Positions 6,668 to 15,916 of a stretch of DNA of 64,000 nt are shown piece after piece. How positions within the stretch are numbered: the first letter of the stretch is position 1; the number at the start of each line of letters is the position of its first letter. The stretch is taken from contig WGMC01000022.1 in NCBI GenBank assembly GCA_016125265.1, forward strand, positions 1 through 64,000, in the 5' to 3' direction. The position numbers and the translations under genes are program-made. The notes under the pieces are model-generated. The model did not search any database. It was not told the DNA's origin and saw only the letters and a list, made by a program, of their open reading frames with translations. The stretch is from Planctomycetaceae bacterium (GTDB taxonomy: Bacteria; Planctomycetota; UBA1135; GCA-002686595).

Positions 6668-8803
6668 GTGTCGAACGCGTCGGAGTTCGATCCCGCATCC
6701 GTCGTGCGCGCTGTCGCTCCCGCCGGACCCGTCCAATCGCGGTACCGGGCTGCCATGGCCCTCGCGGCGGCGCTGGTTGTCGCGCTGCCCCTCCTCTACT
6801 TGGCGCTCGTGGGCGCGACGGTCGCCGGATGTGTGTGGTGGGCCACGGCAGGGGGAGAGTGGGTCGACGGGCTCATGCCGCGGAACCGCGGCACGGGGTA
6901 CGTACTGGCGCGATTCGGCCCCATCGTGATCGGCGCGCTCGTCACCATTGCGCTGCTCAAGCCGTTCCTCTCCCGGCGGGGTCCGGCTGCGCGGGTGCGC
7001 TCCCTGTCTCGCGAGGACGAACCGCGGCTCTTCGCACACCTCGACCACCTGGCCGATCTGGTTGGCGTGCCCTCGCCCGCGCGTGTCGACGTCGATCTGC
7101 AGGTCAACGCCTCCGCGCACTTCGCGCGCGGGTGGCGCAGCGTTGGCCGCAGCGAGTACGCGCTGACGATCGGACTTCCCCTGGTCGGCGGTTTCGACCT
7201 GCGCCAGTTGACGTGTGTGATCGCCCACGAGTTCGGCCACTTCGCGCAGCGGGGCGCAATGCGCTCCACCTTCCTGGTCTGGTCTGTCCAGAACTGGATG
7301 CACCGCGCCGTGTACGAGCGCGACGCCTTCGATCGGTACCTGGAACTTTGGACGCGGCGTTCCCCACACGCTGCACTGTCGGCGCTGTTGGTCGCCGCGC
7401 GCGGCGGCGTGTGGACTTCGCGGCAGATTCTGCGCGGGCTACTGCGAGTCGGAGACTTGATCGTCGCGACTCTGAGCCAACAAATGGAGTTCGACGCGGA
7501 CGCCCAGGCCGTGCGCATCGCCGGCAGCGACGCGTTCTCGAGCACGATGACACGCTTGCGAATCCTGGACATCGCCGACTCGTACACGGTCGGTTATGTC
7601 AACCGCGGGCTGGACGAGGGGCGGCTCGGCGACGATTGGATGGCGCTGATGGAGGCCCACATCGAGCGGCTTCCGGCCCTGGAAATCGAGAGCGCCCTCG
7701 AGGGTCAGGAAGAGCCCCGCTCCATGTACGCCTCGCACCCGCCGATGCGCGAGCGGATCGGCCGCGCGCGCCAGGCGAATCTGGCGACGGGAGTTTCCTT
7801 GGACGTTCCCGCGCGCGTGCTGTTCGCCGACTTCACCGGTCTCGTGCGCGCCTGCACTGTCGATCTTTACCGCACTTGCCTCGGCGAACAGTTCGAACCC
7901 TCCATGTTGGTGCCATCCACTGAGATCGTCGAACGCGTCGGCAAGGACGAAGCCGCGCTGCGACGGGTCGCGGAGTGGCTCCCTGGACAGCTCGGAGCCG
8001 CCTTGCCGCTCACTCTGCCGACCCACATGTCGACAGAGGTTTCGCCACCCGCCCAGAGGCCGTGGGAAGTGAGGAATTGGGGCGAAGAGCTCGCCGCGAT
8101 CGAAGCGGCGTTCGAAGCCTCGCTGGAGGAGCACGGTGCGGAGGAAGCGCGGGTGCGGAACCAGCGGTACGCGATGCTGCTGGAGCAGGGCGGTGTGAAG
8201 GGCCTCCGCAAGCGGTTCCAGGTGCCAAAGGATGCCGCTTTGCCGACGCTGCCCGAGCGCCTGGAAGAGGCGCAGGACCAGCTCGACCGGCACCAGAAGT
8301 GTGTCGATCGACTCGCGCGCGTGCTGGCGGCGATGGCCGAAGCGCGGCGGGCGAACGCTGCACACCTGGATGCCGAGTGTGTGGTTCAGGCGGAACGCTC
8401 GAACCACGTGTTCGCACTGGTCGCCGACGTGGCGCCGGAGGTGCTCGAGCTGGACAGGGCGACGGCGGTGCTCGCCGCGGTCGACGGGGCGATCGGGGAC
8501 TGGCAGACCGAAGAGAAGCTCATGCGAGCGGCCCACGGCCGCAGCGTGCAGGAACTGCGAGAGGTGCTTCGGGCCCTTGCCGCCAAGCTGAATGGCGTTG
8601 CGTATCCCTTCGAGCACCGCAACGGCGAGATGGACATGGCCACCGCGTGCGGGCTTGCCGACCTTCGGGCCGACAGCGACGCGGCCAGCCTTCTTGCGGT
8701 CGCGGGCAACGCGGGCCAACGGCTCTTCGACCTTCAGTTGCTGGCGCTGGGCCACGTCTTCCGCGCCCTACCGGTGCCACAGGCGACCGCGCGCGCGGCC
8801 TGA
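6668..8803 (+). CDS. Membrane-bound M48-family metalloprotease
   Basis: A protein of about 711 residues with the gluzincin motif HEFGH at 187-191 (VIAHEFGHFAQ) and the third zinc ligand Glu at about 274 in QQMEFDADAQA, the M48 (Ste24/HtpX-like) arrangement. Two membrane helices precede it (about residues 29-55 and 75-95). The MYASHPPMRERIGRA segment is typical of long planctomycete M48 proteins. The C-terminal 330 residues are helical and largely coiled-coil-like, with no recognised domain. The frame is open far upstream, across the SUMF1 gene. GTG 6668 is chosen because the family usually begins shortly before the first helix; ATG 6584 is an alternative and neither has a good ribosome site. 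Confidence 0.8.
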   Translation: MSNASEFDPASVVRAVAPAGPVQSRYRAAMALAAALVVALPLLYLALVGATVAGCVWWATAGGEWVDGLMPRNRGTGYVLARFGPIVIGALVTIALLKPFLSRRGPAARVRSLSREDEPRLFAHLDHLADLVGVPSPARVDVDLQVNASAHFARGWRSVGRSEYALTIGLPLVGGFDLRQLTCVIAHEFGHFAQRGAMRSTFLVWSVQNWMHRAVYERDAFDRYLELWTRRSPHAALSALLVAARGGVWTSRQILRGLLRVGDLIVATLSQQMEFDADAQAVRIAGSDAFSSTMTRLRILDIADSYTVGYVNRGLDEGRLGDDWMALMEAHIERLPALEIESALEGQEEPRSMYASHPPMRERIGRARQANLATGVSLDVPARVLFADFTGLVRACTVDLYRTCLGEQFEPSMLVPSTEIVERVGKDEAALRRVAEWLPGQLGAALPLTLPTHMSTEVSPPAQRPWEVRNWGEELAAIEAAFEASLEEHGAEEARVRNQRYAMLLEQGGVKGLRKRFQVPKDAALPTLPERLEEAQDQLDRHQKCVDRLARVLAAMAEARRANAAHLDAECVVQAERSNHVFALVADVAPEVLELDRATAVLAAVDGAIGDWQTEEKLMRAAHGRSVQELREVLRALAAKLNGVAYPFEHRNGEMDMATACGLADLRADSDAASLLAVAGNAGQRLFDLQLLALGHVFRALPVPQATARAA

Positions 8804-8993
8804 CCACGCCAGGCTCCCGGCTGGTGCCCTCGCGGGTGGTTCACCGCCGGGGGGGGCGGGATGGGCGATACCCCAATCGCCTCGCGGCGGGGGGCGAGCC
8901 GCGCGGAAGGGCCGCGGGCTTACGTTCCGCGCGCCGAGGGTGTAGCGTGGTCCGAACTCGCATTCCCCGAACCACCCCCACGAAGGTTCTCCC

Positions 8994-10241
8994 ATGTCCA
9001 GCCGCACGCGTGCGCACCTCATCTCGTTGCCGGTACTCGCCATCGCCCTGGCCCCCGCCGGCGCGCAGATCACACCCTACGGATCCGGTGTCAATCCGGC
9101 CGGCAGTTTGGCGCTCGTGGAGGGTGTCCCGATGGTGGGTGAGAGTTTCACCGTCGGCGTGTCGAACACCGCCAGCGAATCCGCACCCGCGGCGTTGGCG
9201 TTCTTGAGCGTTGCGTCGGCCCCGGATGCGGCCTTTCCCGCGGGCACCGTGGTGCCGGGGTTTGGGCTCAGCGCTCCCGGTGCACCTGGTGAGTTGCTGC
9301 TCAGCTTGAGCGCTGGTTTCTTCCGCACCGTCGGTCCCGTGTCCTGGGGTGGCGGCGACGCGCCGCCCGCCGGCTTCCCGTTGACGCTGCCGCTCGTCCC
9401 CTCGCTCGTCGGGATGCAGTTGTTCCTGCAGGGCTCGCTACTGGACATCTCGGCCCAGCCCTTCTTGGGCGTCACCAACGGCCTCGCCGTCACCCTCGCC
9501 GCACCGGACCTGCCCGGTTTGGTGCTGATCCAACCGGGCACGTTCCAGATGGGCTCGCCCGAACCGTTCTTCGCGGCGCCCTACTTCAACGGGTTCGACT
9601 CCAAGCCCGTGCACGAAGTGACCGTCAGCAAACCCTTCTGGATGGGGCGCTACGAAGTCACGCAAGCTGAGTACGAAGCGTTGATGGGCAGCAACCCGTC
9701 CACCTTCCTCGGCGCAGACCACCCGGTGGAGGGAATGTTCTGGGACGACGCGGTTGCTTACTGTGATGCATTGACGGTCCAGCAGGCGGCGCTGGGCACG
9801 GTGCCGCCGGGATACCAATACCGCTTGCCGACCAACGCGGAGTGGGAGTACGCCGCCAGAGCTGGCACGACCACCGAGTTCCACTACGGGCCGTCGCTAC
9901 TCTGCGATCAGGCGCGAATCCAGTTCAGCCACCACACCGGCACCGAGTGTGGCGCGCCCTCCGGCACGGCTCCCGTGGGTCAGTACGCTCCCAACGCGTG
10001 GGGGCTCTACGACATGCACGGGAACGTGTGGGAGTTCTGTCTCGACAGTTGGACGTTCTACACCGCTACGCCCAAGGTCGACCCGTTCGTGACCGGCACT
10101 GCGGACAAGGTGATGCGCGGCGGCGGCTGGAACAGCCACTCGGGCCTCAGCCGGTCTGCGTCGCGGTACGAGGTGGGAACCGAGTTCGCGTATCCCACCC
10201 TGGGCTTCCGGGTGGTACTCGCGCCGGTGCTCGTGCCTTGA
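8994..10241 (+). CDS. Secreted SUMF1-domain protein, paralogue of the gene at 5205
   Basis: A 415-residue exported protein with the same architecture as the gene at 5205: signal peptide (about 1-24, ending APAGAQ), a TNGL module (about 27-176, YGSGVNPAGSL to LGVTNGLAVTL) and an SUMF1 domain (LIQPGTFQMGS, MGRYEVTQAEYEALMGSNPS, YRLPTNAEWEYAARAG, YDMHGNVWEFC, RGGGWNSHSGLSRSASR). Neither formylglycine-forming Cys is present at the usual site. The two paralogues flank the M48 protease, which suggests duplication, with the protease between them either an old insertion or the original neighbour. The start is supported by the signal peptide beginning immediately at ATG 8994. Confidence 0.9.
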   Translation: MSSRTRAHLISLPVLAIALAPAGAQITPYGSGVNPAGSLALVEGVPMVGESFTVGVSNTASESAPAALAFLSVASAPDAAFPAGTVVPGFGLSAPGAPGELLLSLSAGFFRTVGPVSWGGGDAPPAGFPLTLPLVPSLVGMQLFLQGSLLDISAQPFLGVTNGLAVTLAAPDLPGLVLIQPGTFQMGSPEPFFAAPYFNGFDSKPVHEVTVSKPFWMGRYEVTQAEYEALMGSNPSTFLGADHPVEGMFWDDAVAYCDALTVQQAALGTVPPGYQYRLPTNAEWEYAARAGTTTEFHYGPSLLCDQARIQFSHHTGTECGAPSGTAPVGQYAPNAWGLYDMHGNVWEFCLDSWTFYTATPKVDPFVTGTADKVMRGGGWNSHSGLSRSASRYEVGTEFAYPTLGFRVVLAPVLVP

Positions 10242-10264
10242 CCGTCTAGGACTACGAGGGCAGC

Positions 10265-12907
10265 TCAGGGCTTCCGCGCAGCGGCTTCGATCCAGTTCGA
10301 CCATTCCGCTGGGTCGACTGGGATTTCGAGCGTCGCGCCTTCTCGAAGTGCGGCGGCGTCGACTTCGAGCGACACCTCGGGCCCAAGCAATTTCGCACTT
10401 CCGCTCGCGGCGAACCGCACGCGCAACCTAGCGGGCCCGGCCAAAGGCATGTGGATCTCACCGGGCCAGGGAAACACCGATTCCGGCGCGTACCTCTTCG
10501 TGGCTTCGATCTGTGCACCCACCCACAATGTGATCGAAATCCGCTCGGGGATCGCGGCCAAGCCACCGGGGAGTGTCAACCGCACCGAGCCCACTTGCTG
10601 GAAAACGACAAGCACATCGCTCGTGCCGAGTTCCACATCCAGGTCGCGGAACCCATGGGCGCTGAGACGCACCGCGAGCGGAGCAACCGGCGAGGGAACG
10701 AGCGTGGGTCCTGTGGCGGGGACACGGAGGGTGCGAAACGTCGGAGGGCTCGTCGGCGAATCGATCGACACCGTCGCGGGGACCAGCCCGCCTTCAAACT
10801 CGAAATGGATGCGCGTGGTCGGGATGAGACCATCGAGCTCGAACAGCCCCGCGTCGTTGTGCTCGAGCGCGCGGAGCGCGAGCGGCCACGAGGCGATGCG
10901 CGAGCCGTCCAGCGATGAGTGCACAACCAGTTCGCGCGCATCGCTTGGGGCGAGCGGACTGAAGAAGGGAAAGTCGAGGCGCTCTCCATCGCCCGCCTCG
11001 TCGAGCCATTGGAGGCGTGTTGTTGCTCCCGTTTGCGTGTGGATCTTCACCTCGAGTGAGTCCCTCGGCAATCCCTTGGGCGCCTGGATCGAGCCCCGGA
11101 CAGCGGCAGGACGGGCGACCACCACTTTGTGGAAACCGCCGGGAACGAACGGCACGGGCTCCGCGAGCGGCGCCCCGGCTTTCCACGCGAACAACTGCCG
11201 CGAGCGCAGTGTGTCGGCGATCGACGTCGCGCCGCGATCCGGCGGCCGTGCGAACAACCGGAAGGTCCCGTCCCCATTCGATTCTGCGGTCGCGGTGGCG
11301 CGAGGTAGGTGCACGGATCCCAGACCGACAAAAGCGGACGGGTCGTTCGCGTGCGCTTCCAACAGCACGAGCTCCGCGTCCGCGACAGGTTCGCCGCGCT
11401 CGTCGACCACGATTCCCGTGCCGACTTCCTCCAGGGGGTGCAGCACCACGGGGCCGGTGGGACCGCGTGCCAAGTCTTCAGCGAGGATCCACGCGCCCAA
11501 ACGGACCGATTGGGACGCTGCACCAGCCCTCCCAAACGACTCGATCCAAACATCCGATTCCTGCGGCCAGACATGGACGGCGCCGAGCTCATCGGTGCTT
11601 GTGGTCGCGCGTCCGGCCCACGACTCACCCTCGTACGAGGTGCGCTCGACGACATGGTGCCTGAGTGCTTCACCGTCGGGATCGACCAAGAGCCATGCGA
11701 CTGGCCCGACCTCCCGCGCACTCGGGACGTCGGCCCAAACCACTTCGCCTTCCGCGCGGGGACCATCGAAGCGCACGGAGTTCGCCGTGTCCCCCATACT
11801 GTCGTAGGACTCGAGGTCGAGACCCAGTCCGACACGTTCGAACGCCGCGATACCGTCCTTGGCGGGGCCGGTGTACCTCATGGGCTCGCCGACCGTGTGC
11901 ACCGCGAGACCGGCCAATGCGCTTGGAACCCGGACACGCACCGTGCCCGTCGGCGGCAACTGGATCCGGGCCTCGGTCCGAAGAGCCCCGCCTCCCTGAC
12001 GCAGTTCCGCCTTAGGACGTGTGGATGGATCGAGCGGAAGCCCCACGGTGGCCCAGATGTCCGTGCGGTCCGCCCAACGGACGCCCGATTCGCGAAAAGA
12101 TGCGAATCCGGCTGCATCGGTGGTAGCGACGCCGATCATGTCGCTCCCGCGCCGCCAGAGCGAAGGCGAGAACTCGCGCACGCGTTCGGAACGGGTTGCG
12201 AGCAGGAGCACCTGCACCCCCGCCGCGGGTGATCCGTCGTTGGCGCGCACCTCGATCTCAATGGCGCCCGCTCGCTCCAAGAAGAGTTCGACGCGCGCGC
12301 TCGATTCCCGCAGCGAAGCCTGCACGTCCAGTGCCCCGTGCCAATGGGCCCCCCGCGCGTCGTGACGGGCAACCACGCCCAACAAGCCGATCCGTGGCAC
12401 TCGCACCACGCCGTGCTCGTCGGCAATCAGCTCGCGCCAAGGGTGGTTGAGCACGCTGCTACCGACGGCCTCGACGGGGCCCGCGAGCTTGTCCGTCGAG
12501 CTGCTCGCCCGCTCTTCGATGCGTGCGCGAACGAGTCGCGGCGGCTCGCCGGTCCCGTAATTGTGGAGCGCGACGCGAGCACCCGGGACTGGGTCATGTG
12601 TATCGCCGAAGACGATGTGGACCGCAATGCCATCGGGCGAACCCGATTCGGGCTCCGGACCCAATATGGCCGACGGTCGCACCGCAGCCAGCCCGGACTC
12701 GTCCCCGGTTGTCGCTTCCCCGACGGCACGGCGGTCGTCGGTTGCGTCGGCCGCCGCGCTGCGCAGACTCTCGACTGGCGCTCCCGACTGGGCGAGGTCG
12801 TTCTCCGCGGAGGTTCGCCTATCCAGGGCGCTGCCGATCCAGATGCCGAGGAGCGCGAGGGCGAGCAGGACCAATGCCGCTACGATCGAAGTCCGCGAGC
12901 GCGTCAT
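10265..12907 (-). CDS. Large membrane-anchored extracytoplasmic protein of unknown function
   Basis: An 880-residue protein with one N-terminal signal anchor (SIVAALVLLALALLGIWIGS, about residues 7-27) and a long beta-rich extracytoplasmic part. Repeated stretches of the type GTGIVVDERGEPVADAELVLL, followed by a SNGDGTFRL-like turn, resemble carboxypeptidase-regulatory or Cna-B-like beta sandwiches (about residues 490-560, and weaker ones around 95-130 and 210-260). Such modules act as spacers or adhesive domains on the surface. No catalytic motif is visible. It converges with the SUMF1 gene at 8994, with 23 bp between the stops. It resembles the gene at 31462 in plan. Confidence 0.8.
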   Translation of the reverse strand: MTRSRTSIVAALVLLALALLGIWIGSALDRRTSAENDLAQSGAPVESLRSAAADATDDRRAVGEATTGDESGLAAVRPSAILGPEPESGSPDGIAVHIVFGDTHDPVPGARVALHNYGTGEPPRLVRARIEERASSSTDKLAGPVEAVGSSVLNHPWRELIADEHGVVRVPRIGLLGVVARHDARGAHWHGALDVQASLRESSARVELFLERAGAIEIEVRANDGSPAAGVQVLLLATRSERVREFSPSLWRRGSDMIGVATTDAAGFASFRESGVRWADRTDIWATVGLPLDPSTRPKAELRQGGGALRTEARIQLPPTGTVRVRVPSALAGLAVHTVGEPMRYTGPAKDGIAAFERVGLGLDLESYDSMGDTANSVRFDGPRAEGEVVWADVPSAREVGPVAWLLVDPDGEALRHHVVERTSYEGESWAGRATTSTDELGAVHVWPQESDVWIESFGRAGAASQSVRLGAWILAEDLARGPTGPVVLHPLEEVGTGIVVDERGEPVADAELVLLEAHANDPSAFVGLGSVHLPRATATAESNGDGTFRLFARPPDRGATSIADTLRSRQLFAWKAGAPLAEPVPFVPGGFHKVVVARPAAVRGSIQAPKGLPRDSLEVKIHTQTGATTRLQWLDEAGDGERLDFPFFSPLAPSDARELVVHSSLDGSRIASWPLALRALEHNDAGLFELDGLIPTTRIHFEFEGGLVPATVSIDSPTSPPTFRTLRVPATGPTLVPSPVAPLAVRLSAHGFRDLDVELGTSDVLVVFQQVGSVRLTLPGGLAAIPERISITLWVGAQIEATKRYAPESVFPWPGEIHMPLAGPARLRVRFAASGSAKLLGPEVSLEVDAAALREGATLEIPVDPAEWSNWIEAAARKP

Positions 12908-12966
12908 CTTACCTATCGTAATCGGACGTTGTCAGGTTCGCGCGGCACGGCGCTGCGGTGCGGTCT

Positions 12967-13048
12967 GTAGGGGCGCGGCCCTGTCCGCGCCCAAGGGAAC
13001 GACCCCCGCGCCGAGCGCCCTTGGGCGCGGACAGGGCCGCGCCCCTAC
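12967..13048. repeat. Perfect 31-bp inverted repeat with 20-bp loop
   Basis: The left arm 12967-12997 (GTAGGGGCGCGGCCCTGTCC...) is perfectly complementary to the right arm 13018-13048, with 20 bp between them. It lies between the large anchored protein gene and the stop of the multicopper oxidase gene. It could act as a bidirectional terminator between the divergently placed genes or be the end of a mobile repeat. A related copy starts near 20900 and a 14-bp fragment of the arm is at 16646-16659. Confidence 0.85.
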
Positions 13049-13065
13049 AAGGCGGGCCAGGAGGC

Positions 13066-13140
13066 CCGCGCACCCGGCTCCCGCGCACCCGGCTCCCGCG
13101 CACCCGGCTCCCGCGCACCCGGCTCCCGCGCACCCGGCTC
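13066..13140. repeat. Five tandem 15-bp repeats
   Basis: Five identical copies of CCGCGCACCCGGCTC run from 13066 to 13140, followed by a degenerate sixth. They directly follow the sequence GGCGGGCCAGGAGGCCCGCG, which also precedes the 13-bp array at 20986. The two arrays therefore belong to one dispersed repeat element. Confidence 0.9.
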
Positions 13141-13159
13141 CCGCGCACTCAGCCGCGAA

Positions 13160-14533
13160 CTACAGGTCGATGCCGTCGCGCTCTAGGTCCATGGTGCGGG
13201 CGCGTGTGGCGACGGTGCCTTTGGGGTGCTCGTACCAACCCACGGCTTGGCCCTCGGGGAGGCTGTGGCGGACCTTCAGCACGGTGAACATGCCGCCCAT
13301 CGTGATGAAGCCGAAGGGGCCGCGTGTTCCGACCATCGCGAGCTGGTTCGGTGGGACGAGCGCGGTCGGGGTCGCGGCCTGCGCGGCGCCGGAGTTCGGC
13401 ATACCGGGCATCGCGGGCATGCCCGGCATCGTCGACATGTCGCCCATGCCGTGGCCCATTCCGGAGCCCATGGCGGCGTAGGCGGGCACGGCGCGCTCGA
13501 GCGCCTCGTCGAAGAGGCTGGGGTCCGTGCCCTCCAGGATGGGCAGGCCGTGGCCCATCTGTGTCATGACGTGGTGCGTCATGTGGCAGTGCAGTGGCCA
13601 GTCGCCGGGTTCGTTGGCGGTGAACTCGAAGTCACGCGTGGACCCTGTCGGCACGAGCGCCGTGACCTCGGGCCAGCGCGCACCCGGTGGCACGATGCCG
13701 CCGTCGGTCGCGGTGATGTGGAAGTTGTGGCCGTGCAGGTGGATCGGGTGGTGGCTCATGGCCGAGAGGTTGCCGATCCGCAGCCGCACACGTTCGCCGA
13801 CCCGCGCGAGCAGATGTTCCGTGCCGGGCGCCGTCCGCGCGTTCAACGTCAGCACGTTGAAGTCCATCATCTCGTTGGGATCGGGACGGCGCGCGCCGAC
13901 GGCGATCTTCCACTCGGAGAGCAGGTACGCGTAGTCGCGCTCCGGCGGCGGTTCGGCGGGCACACGCGGGTGGATCACGAAGAGACCCATCAAGCCCATT
14001 GCCATCTGCGCCATCTCGTCGTGGTGCGAGTGGTACATGTAGGTACCGTGCTGGCGCAGGGGGAACTGGTAGAGGAACGTCTCCCCGGGGCCGATCGGAC
14101 GCTGCGTCAATCCGCCGACACCGTCCATGCCGTTGGGGAGCACGAGGCCGTGCCAGTGGATCGACGTGGGCACCGAAAGCCGATTCGTGACGTAGATGCG
14201 CACGCGGTCGCCCTCGACCGCTTCGATCGTGGGGCCGTGCACACGGCCGTTGAAGCCGTAACAGTGCGCGCGGAGGCCGGGCGCGAACTCGTGCTCGACG
14301 TCCCCGGCGATCAGGTGGAACACCTTGTGGCCGTCGACGATGCGAAAGGGAAGCGCGGTGCCGTTGGGCGTGATGACCGGTTGGTAGTCGGCACCGGGTT
14401 CTCCGGGTCGCAGCGACGCCGTGTCGGCGTCTTGCGGGAGGGTTCGCGGCGCGGCCAATGCGGAGCGGGCGAACGCGCCCGCAACCATGCCGGCGGACGC
14501 CCCCAGGAGGAGATGGCGGCGGTTGGGATTCAT
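13160..14533 (-). CDS. Multicopper oxidase (CopA-like), probable Tat substrate
   Basis: A 457-residue cupredoxin-type oxidase with all copper-binding clusters: HWHG at 126-129, HSHHD at 168-172, HPIHLHGH at 262-269 and HCHMTHHVMTQM at 315-326. The last contains the Cys and His of the type 1 site and the axial Met. The N-terminus NRRHLLLGASAGMVAG is a twin-arginine-like signal, matching export of folded copper enzymes. A Met-rich stretch near 385-410 (MGSGMGHGMGDMSTMPGMP) is typical of copper-resistance oxidases. The likely role is periplasmic oxidation of Cu(I). ATG 14533 overlaps the TolC stop by ATGA, and it is the last gene of the four-gene copper operon. Confidence 0.93.
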   Translation of the reverse strand: MNPNRRHLLLGASAGMVAGAFARSALAAPRTLPQDADTASLRPGEPGADYQPVITPNGTALPFRIVDGHKVFHLIAGDVEHEFAPGLRAHCYGFNGRVHGPTIEAVEGDRVRIYVTNRLSVPTSIHWHGLVLPNGMDGVGGLTQRPIGPGETFLYQFPLRQHGTYMYHSHHDEMAQMAMGLMGLFVIHPRVPAEPPPERDYAYLLSEWKIAVGARRPDPNEMMDFNVLTLNARTAPGTEHLLARVGERVRLRIGNLSAMSHHPIHLHGHNFHITATDGGIVPPGARWPEVTALVPTGSTRDFEFTANEPGDWPLHCHMTHHVMTQMGHGLPILEGTDPSLFDEALERAVPAYAAMGSGMGHGMGDMSTMPGMPAMPGMPNSGAAQAATPTALVPPNQLAMVGTRGPFGFITMGGMFTVLKVRHSLPEGQAVGWYEHPKGTVATRARTMDLERDGIDL

Positions 14534-15915
14534 CGGCTGAGGTTGTCCGTGTGGCGGTTGGTGGCGGGCGCGGCGCCTGCGAGGCATTGCTCCCAATCCC
14601 AATGGGCGCGCCAGGCAGCCTCCCAGTGGTCCAGGGCCTCGCGTTCGGCGCGGATTTCTGCTTCGCGTTCTTCGAGCACATGGAACGCGCCGATCTGCAT
14701 GGCGTTGTATTGCTGCAGCGTCTGCACCATCACAGCGCGGCTGGAGGCCAGCAGTTCGTCCCGCGCGACGGTGGCTTGGGCGACGAGCGCCGCGCGGCGC
14801 GCGGCAAGCTTGCGCAGGGTCGCCGCGAGCTCGCGCCGCTGCGCTTCGCGCTCCGCGACCAGGGCCAGCCACTGCGCTTGCGCGGCGGCCACACCGGCGC
14901 GGCCCGTGTCGAAGATCGGCAGGGGCAGCGAAACCGACGGACCAAGACCGAACGAGCTTTCGCCGTCGTCCTTGGCCGCTGCTGCTCCCACCCGGGCATC
15001 GCCAAGCACGTCGGACGACGGCGGAAGGTCCGCGCGGAGCCGCGCGGCGGCGATGTGGGTGTCGAGCCGCGCCAACGCGAGGTTGCGCGCTAGCGCCCGC
15101 TCCGCGTCGTCCCGCGAAGGGTCCGGCGGCAGTTCTCCGAATCCTGCGTGGATCTCGACGGGGCCGCGGAGGAGCTCGGTCAATCCCAGCAGCGCGACCA
15201 AGTGCTCGCGCTGTTCGAGGTCTCGCTGTGCTTCGCCCAACGCCCGCAGTTCGGCCTCCGCGCGCGCGCGCACGCGGTGGCTCAAGTCGAGGTCGGTCAC
15301 GTTCCCCACGCGGTGCAGTTCGTTGGCCAGCGCCTCGGCTTCCTTGGCCGCGACCAGCGCCGATTCTGCGAGCCGACGGCGCTCCTCCCCGGCCACGACG
15401 GCAAGCAGCGCGCGGCGCACGTCGTACACCAGGTGCACCAAGCCGTCGACCACCGCGAGCCGCGCGTTCTCGAGCGACGCTTCCGCCAGGTCCCGGCGCA
15501 TGGAGCGCTGGAAGAGGTCCACCAGCGGCTGGGCCAACGAGAACTCGAGTTCGGTACCAGGTTCGTAGAACAGCAACGTCGCCCCGAGAACCGGATTGGC
15601 GAGCAGACCCGCGCGCACGCGGTCGTACGACGCGACCCCCAGACGCTCGAAGTCGGCGCGCAGCCTGCGGTTCTCGAGCAGCGCGACGCGCACCGCGCGG
15701 TCCTCGTCGAGACCCTCGGCGAGGAGGTGCGCCGCTTCGTCGCTCAGATCCTGCGCCGCGGGCTCGGGCCACGGGGGCGGGTAGAAGAGCGCGAGGCGTT
15801 CGTGGACCTGCTCACTGGCGCGCTCCTCGGCCCGTTGTCGGGGTCCGTCAAGGGGCGCGCACGCGGCGAGCGTCAGCGCGAGTGCAAGGACAGCGGCACA
15901 CGCCGGGCGGTTCAT
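14530..15915 (-). CDS. TolC-family outer-membrane efflux lipoprotein
   Basis: A 461-residue outer-membrane factor of the CusC/TolC type. ATG 15915 gives a lipoprotein signal (AVLALALTLAACAP, lipobox LAAC). The remainder is two long helical repeats with strong heptad character and the usual LLANPVLGATLLFYEPG and SFGLGPSVSLPLPIFDTGRA strands of the beta-barrel. No CusA or CusB partner is present in the window, so it may serve export of copper with the P-type ATPase or another pump. One base separates it from the upstream Cys-rich gene, and it overlaps the oxidase by ATGA. Confidence 0.9.
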   Translation of the reverse strand: MNRPACAAVLALALTLAACAPLDGPRQRAEERASEQVHERLALFYPPPWPEPAAQDLSDEAAHLLAEGLDEDRAVRVALLENRRLRADFERLGVASYDRVRAGLLANPVLGATLLFYEPGTELEFSLAQPLVDLFQRSMRRDLAEASLENARLAVVDGLVHLVYDVRRALLAVVAGEERRRLAESALVAAKEAEALANELHRVGNVTDLDLSHRVRARAEAELRALGEAQRDLEQREHLVALLGLTELLRGPVEIHAGFGELPPDPSRDDAERALARNLALARLDTHIAAARLRADLPPSSDVLGDARVGAAAAKDDGESSFGLGPSVSLPLPIFDTGRAGVAAAQAQWLALVAEREAQRRELAATLRKLAARRAALVAQATVARDELLASSRAVMVQTLQQYNAMQIGAFHVLEEREAEIRAEREALDHWEAAWRAHWDWEQCLAGAAPATNRHTDNLSR

Positions 15916-15916
15916 G

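Noticed and set aside
5205..10241. Formylglycine-generating enzymes
   Set aside because: The catalytic Cys pair is incomplete or missing, and the proteins are secreted with an extra module.
13066..13140. CRISPR array
   Set aside because: Units of 15 bp are directly joined, without spacers. The same holds for the 13-bp and 37-bp arrays.
12909..13148. Frame encoding repeated RGSRV peptides
   Set aside because: The repeat is due to the 15-bp DNA unit and continues into the inverted repeat; no ribosome site. The 13-bp array at 20986 gives other peptides, so protein selection is unlikely.
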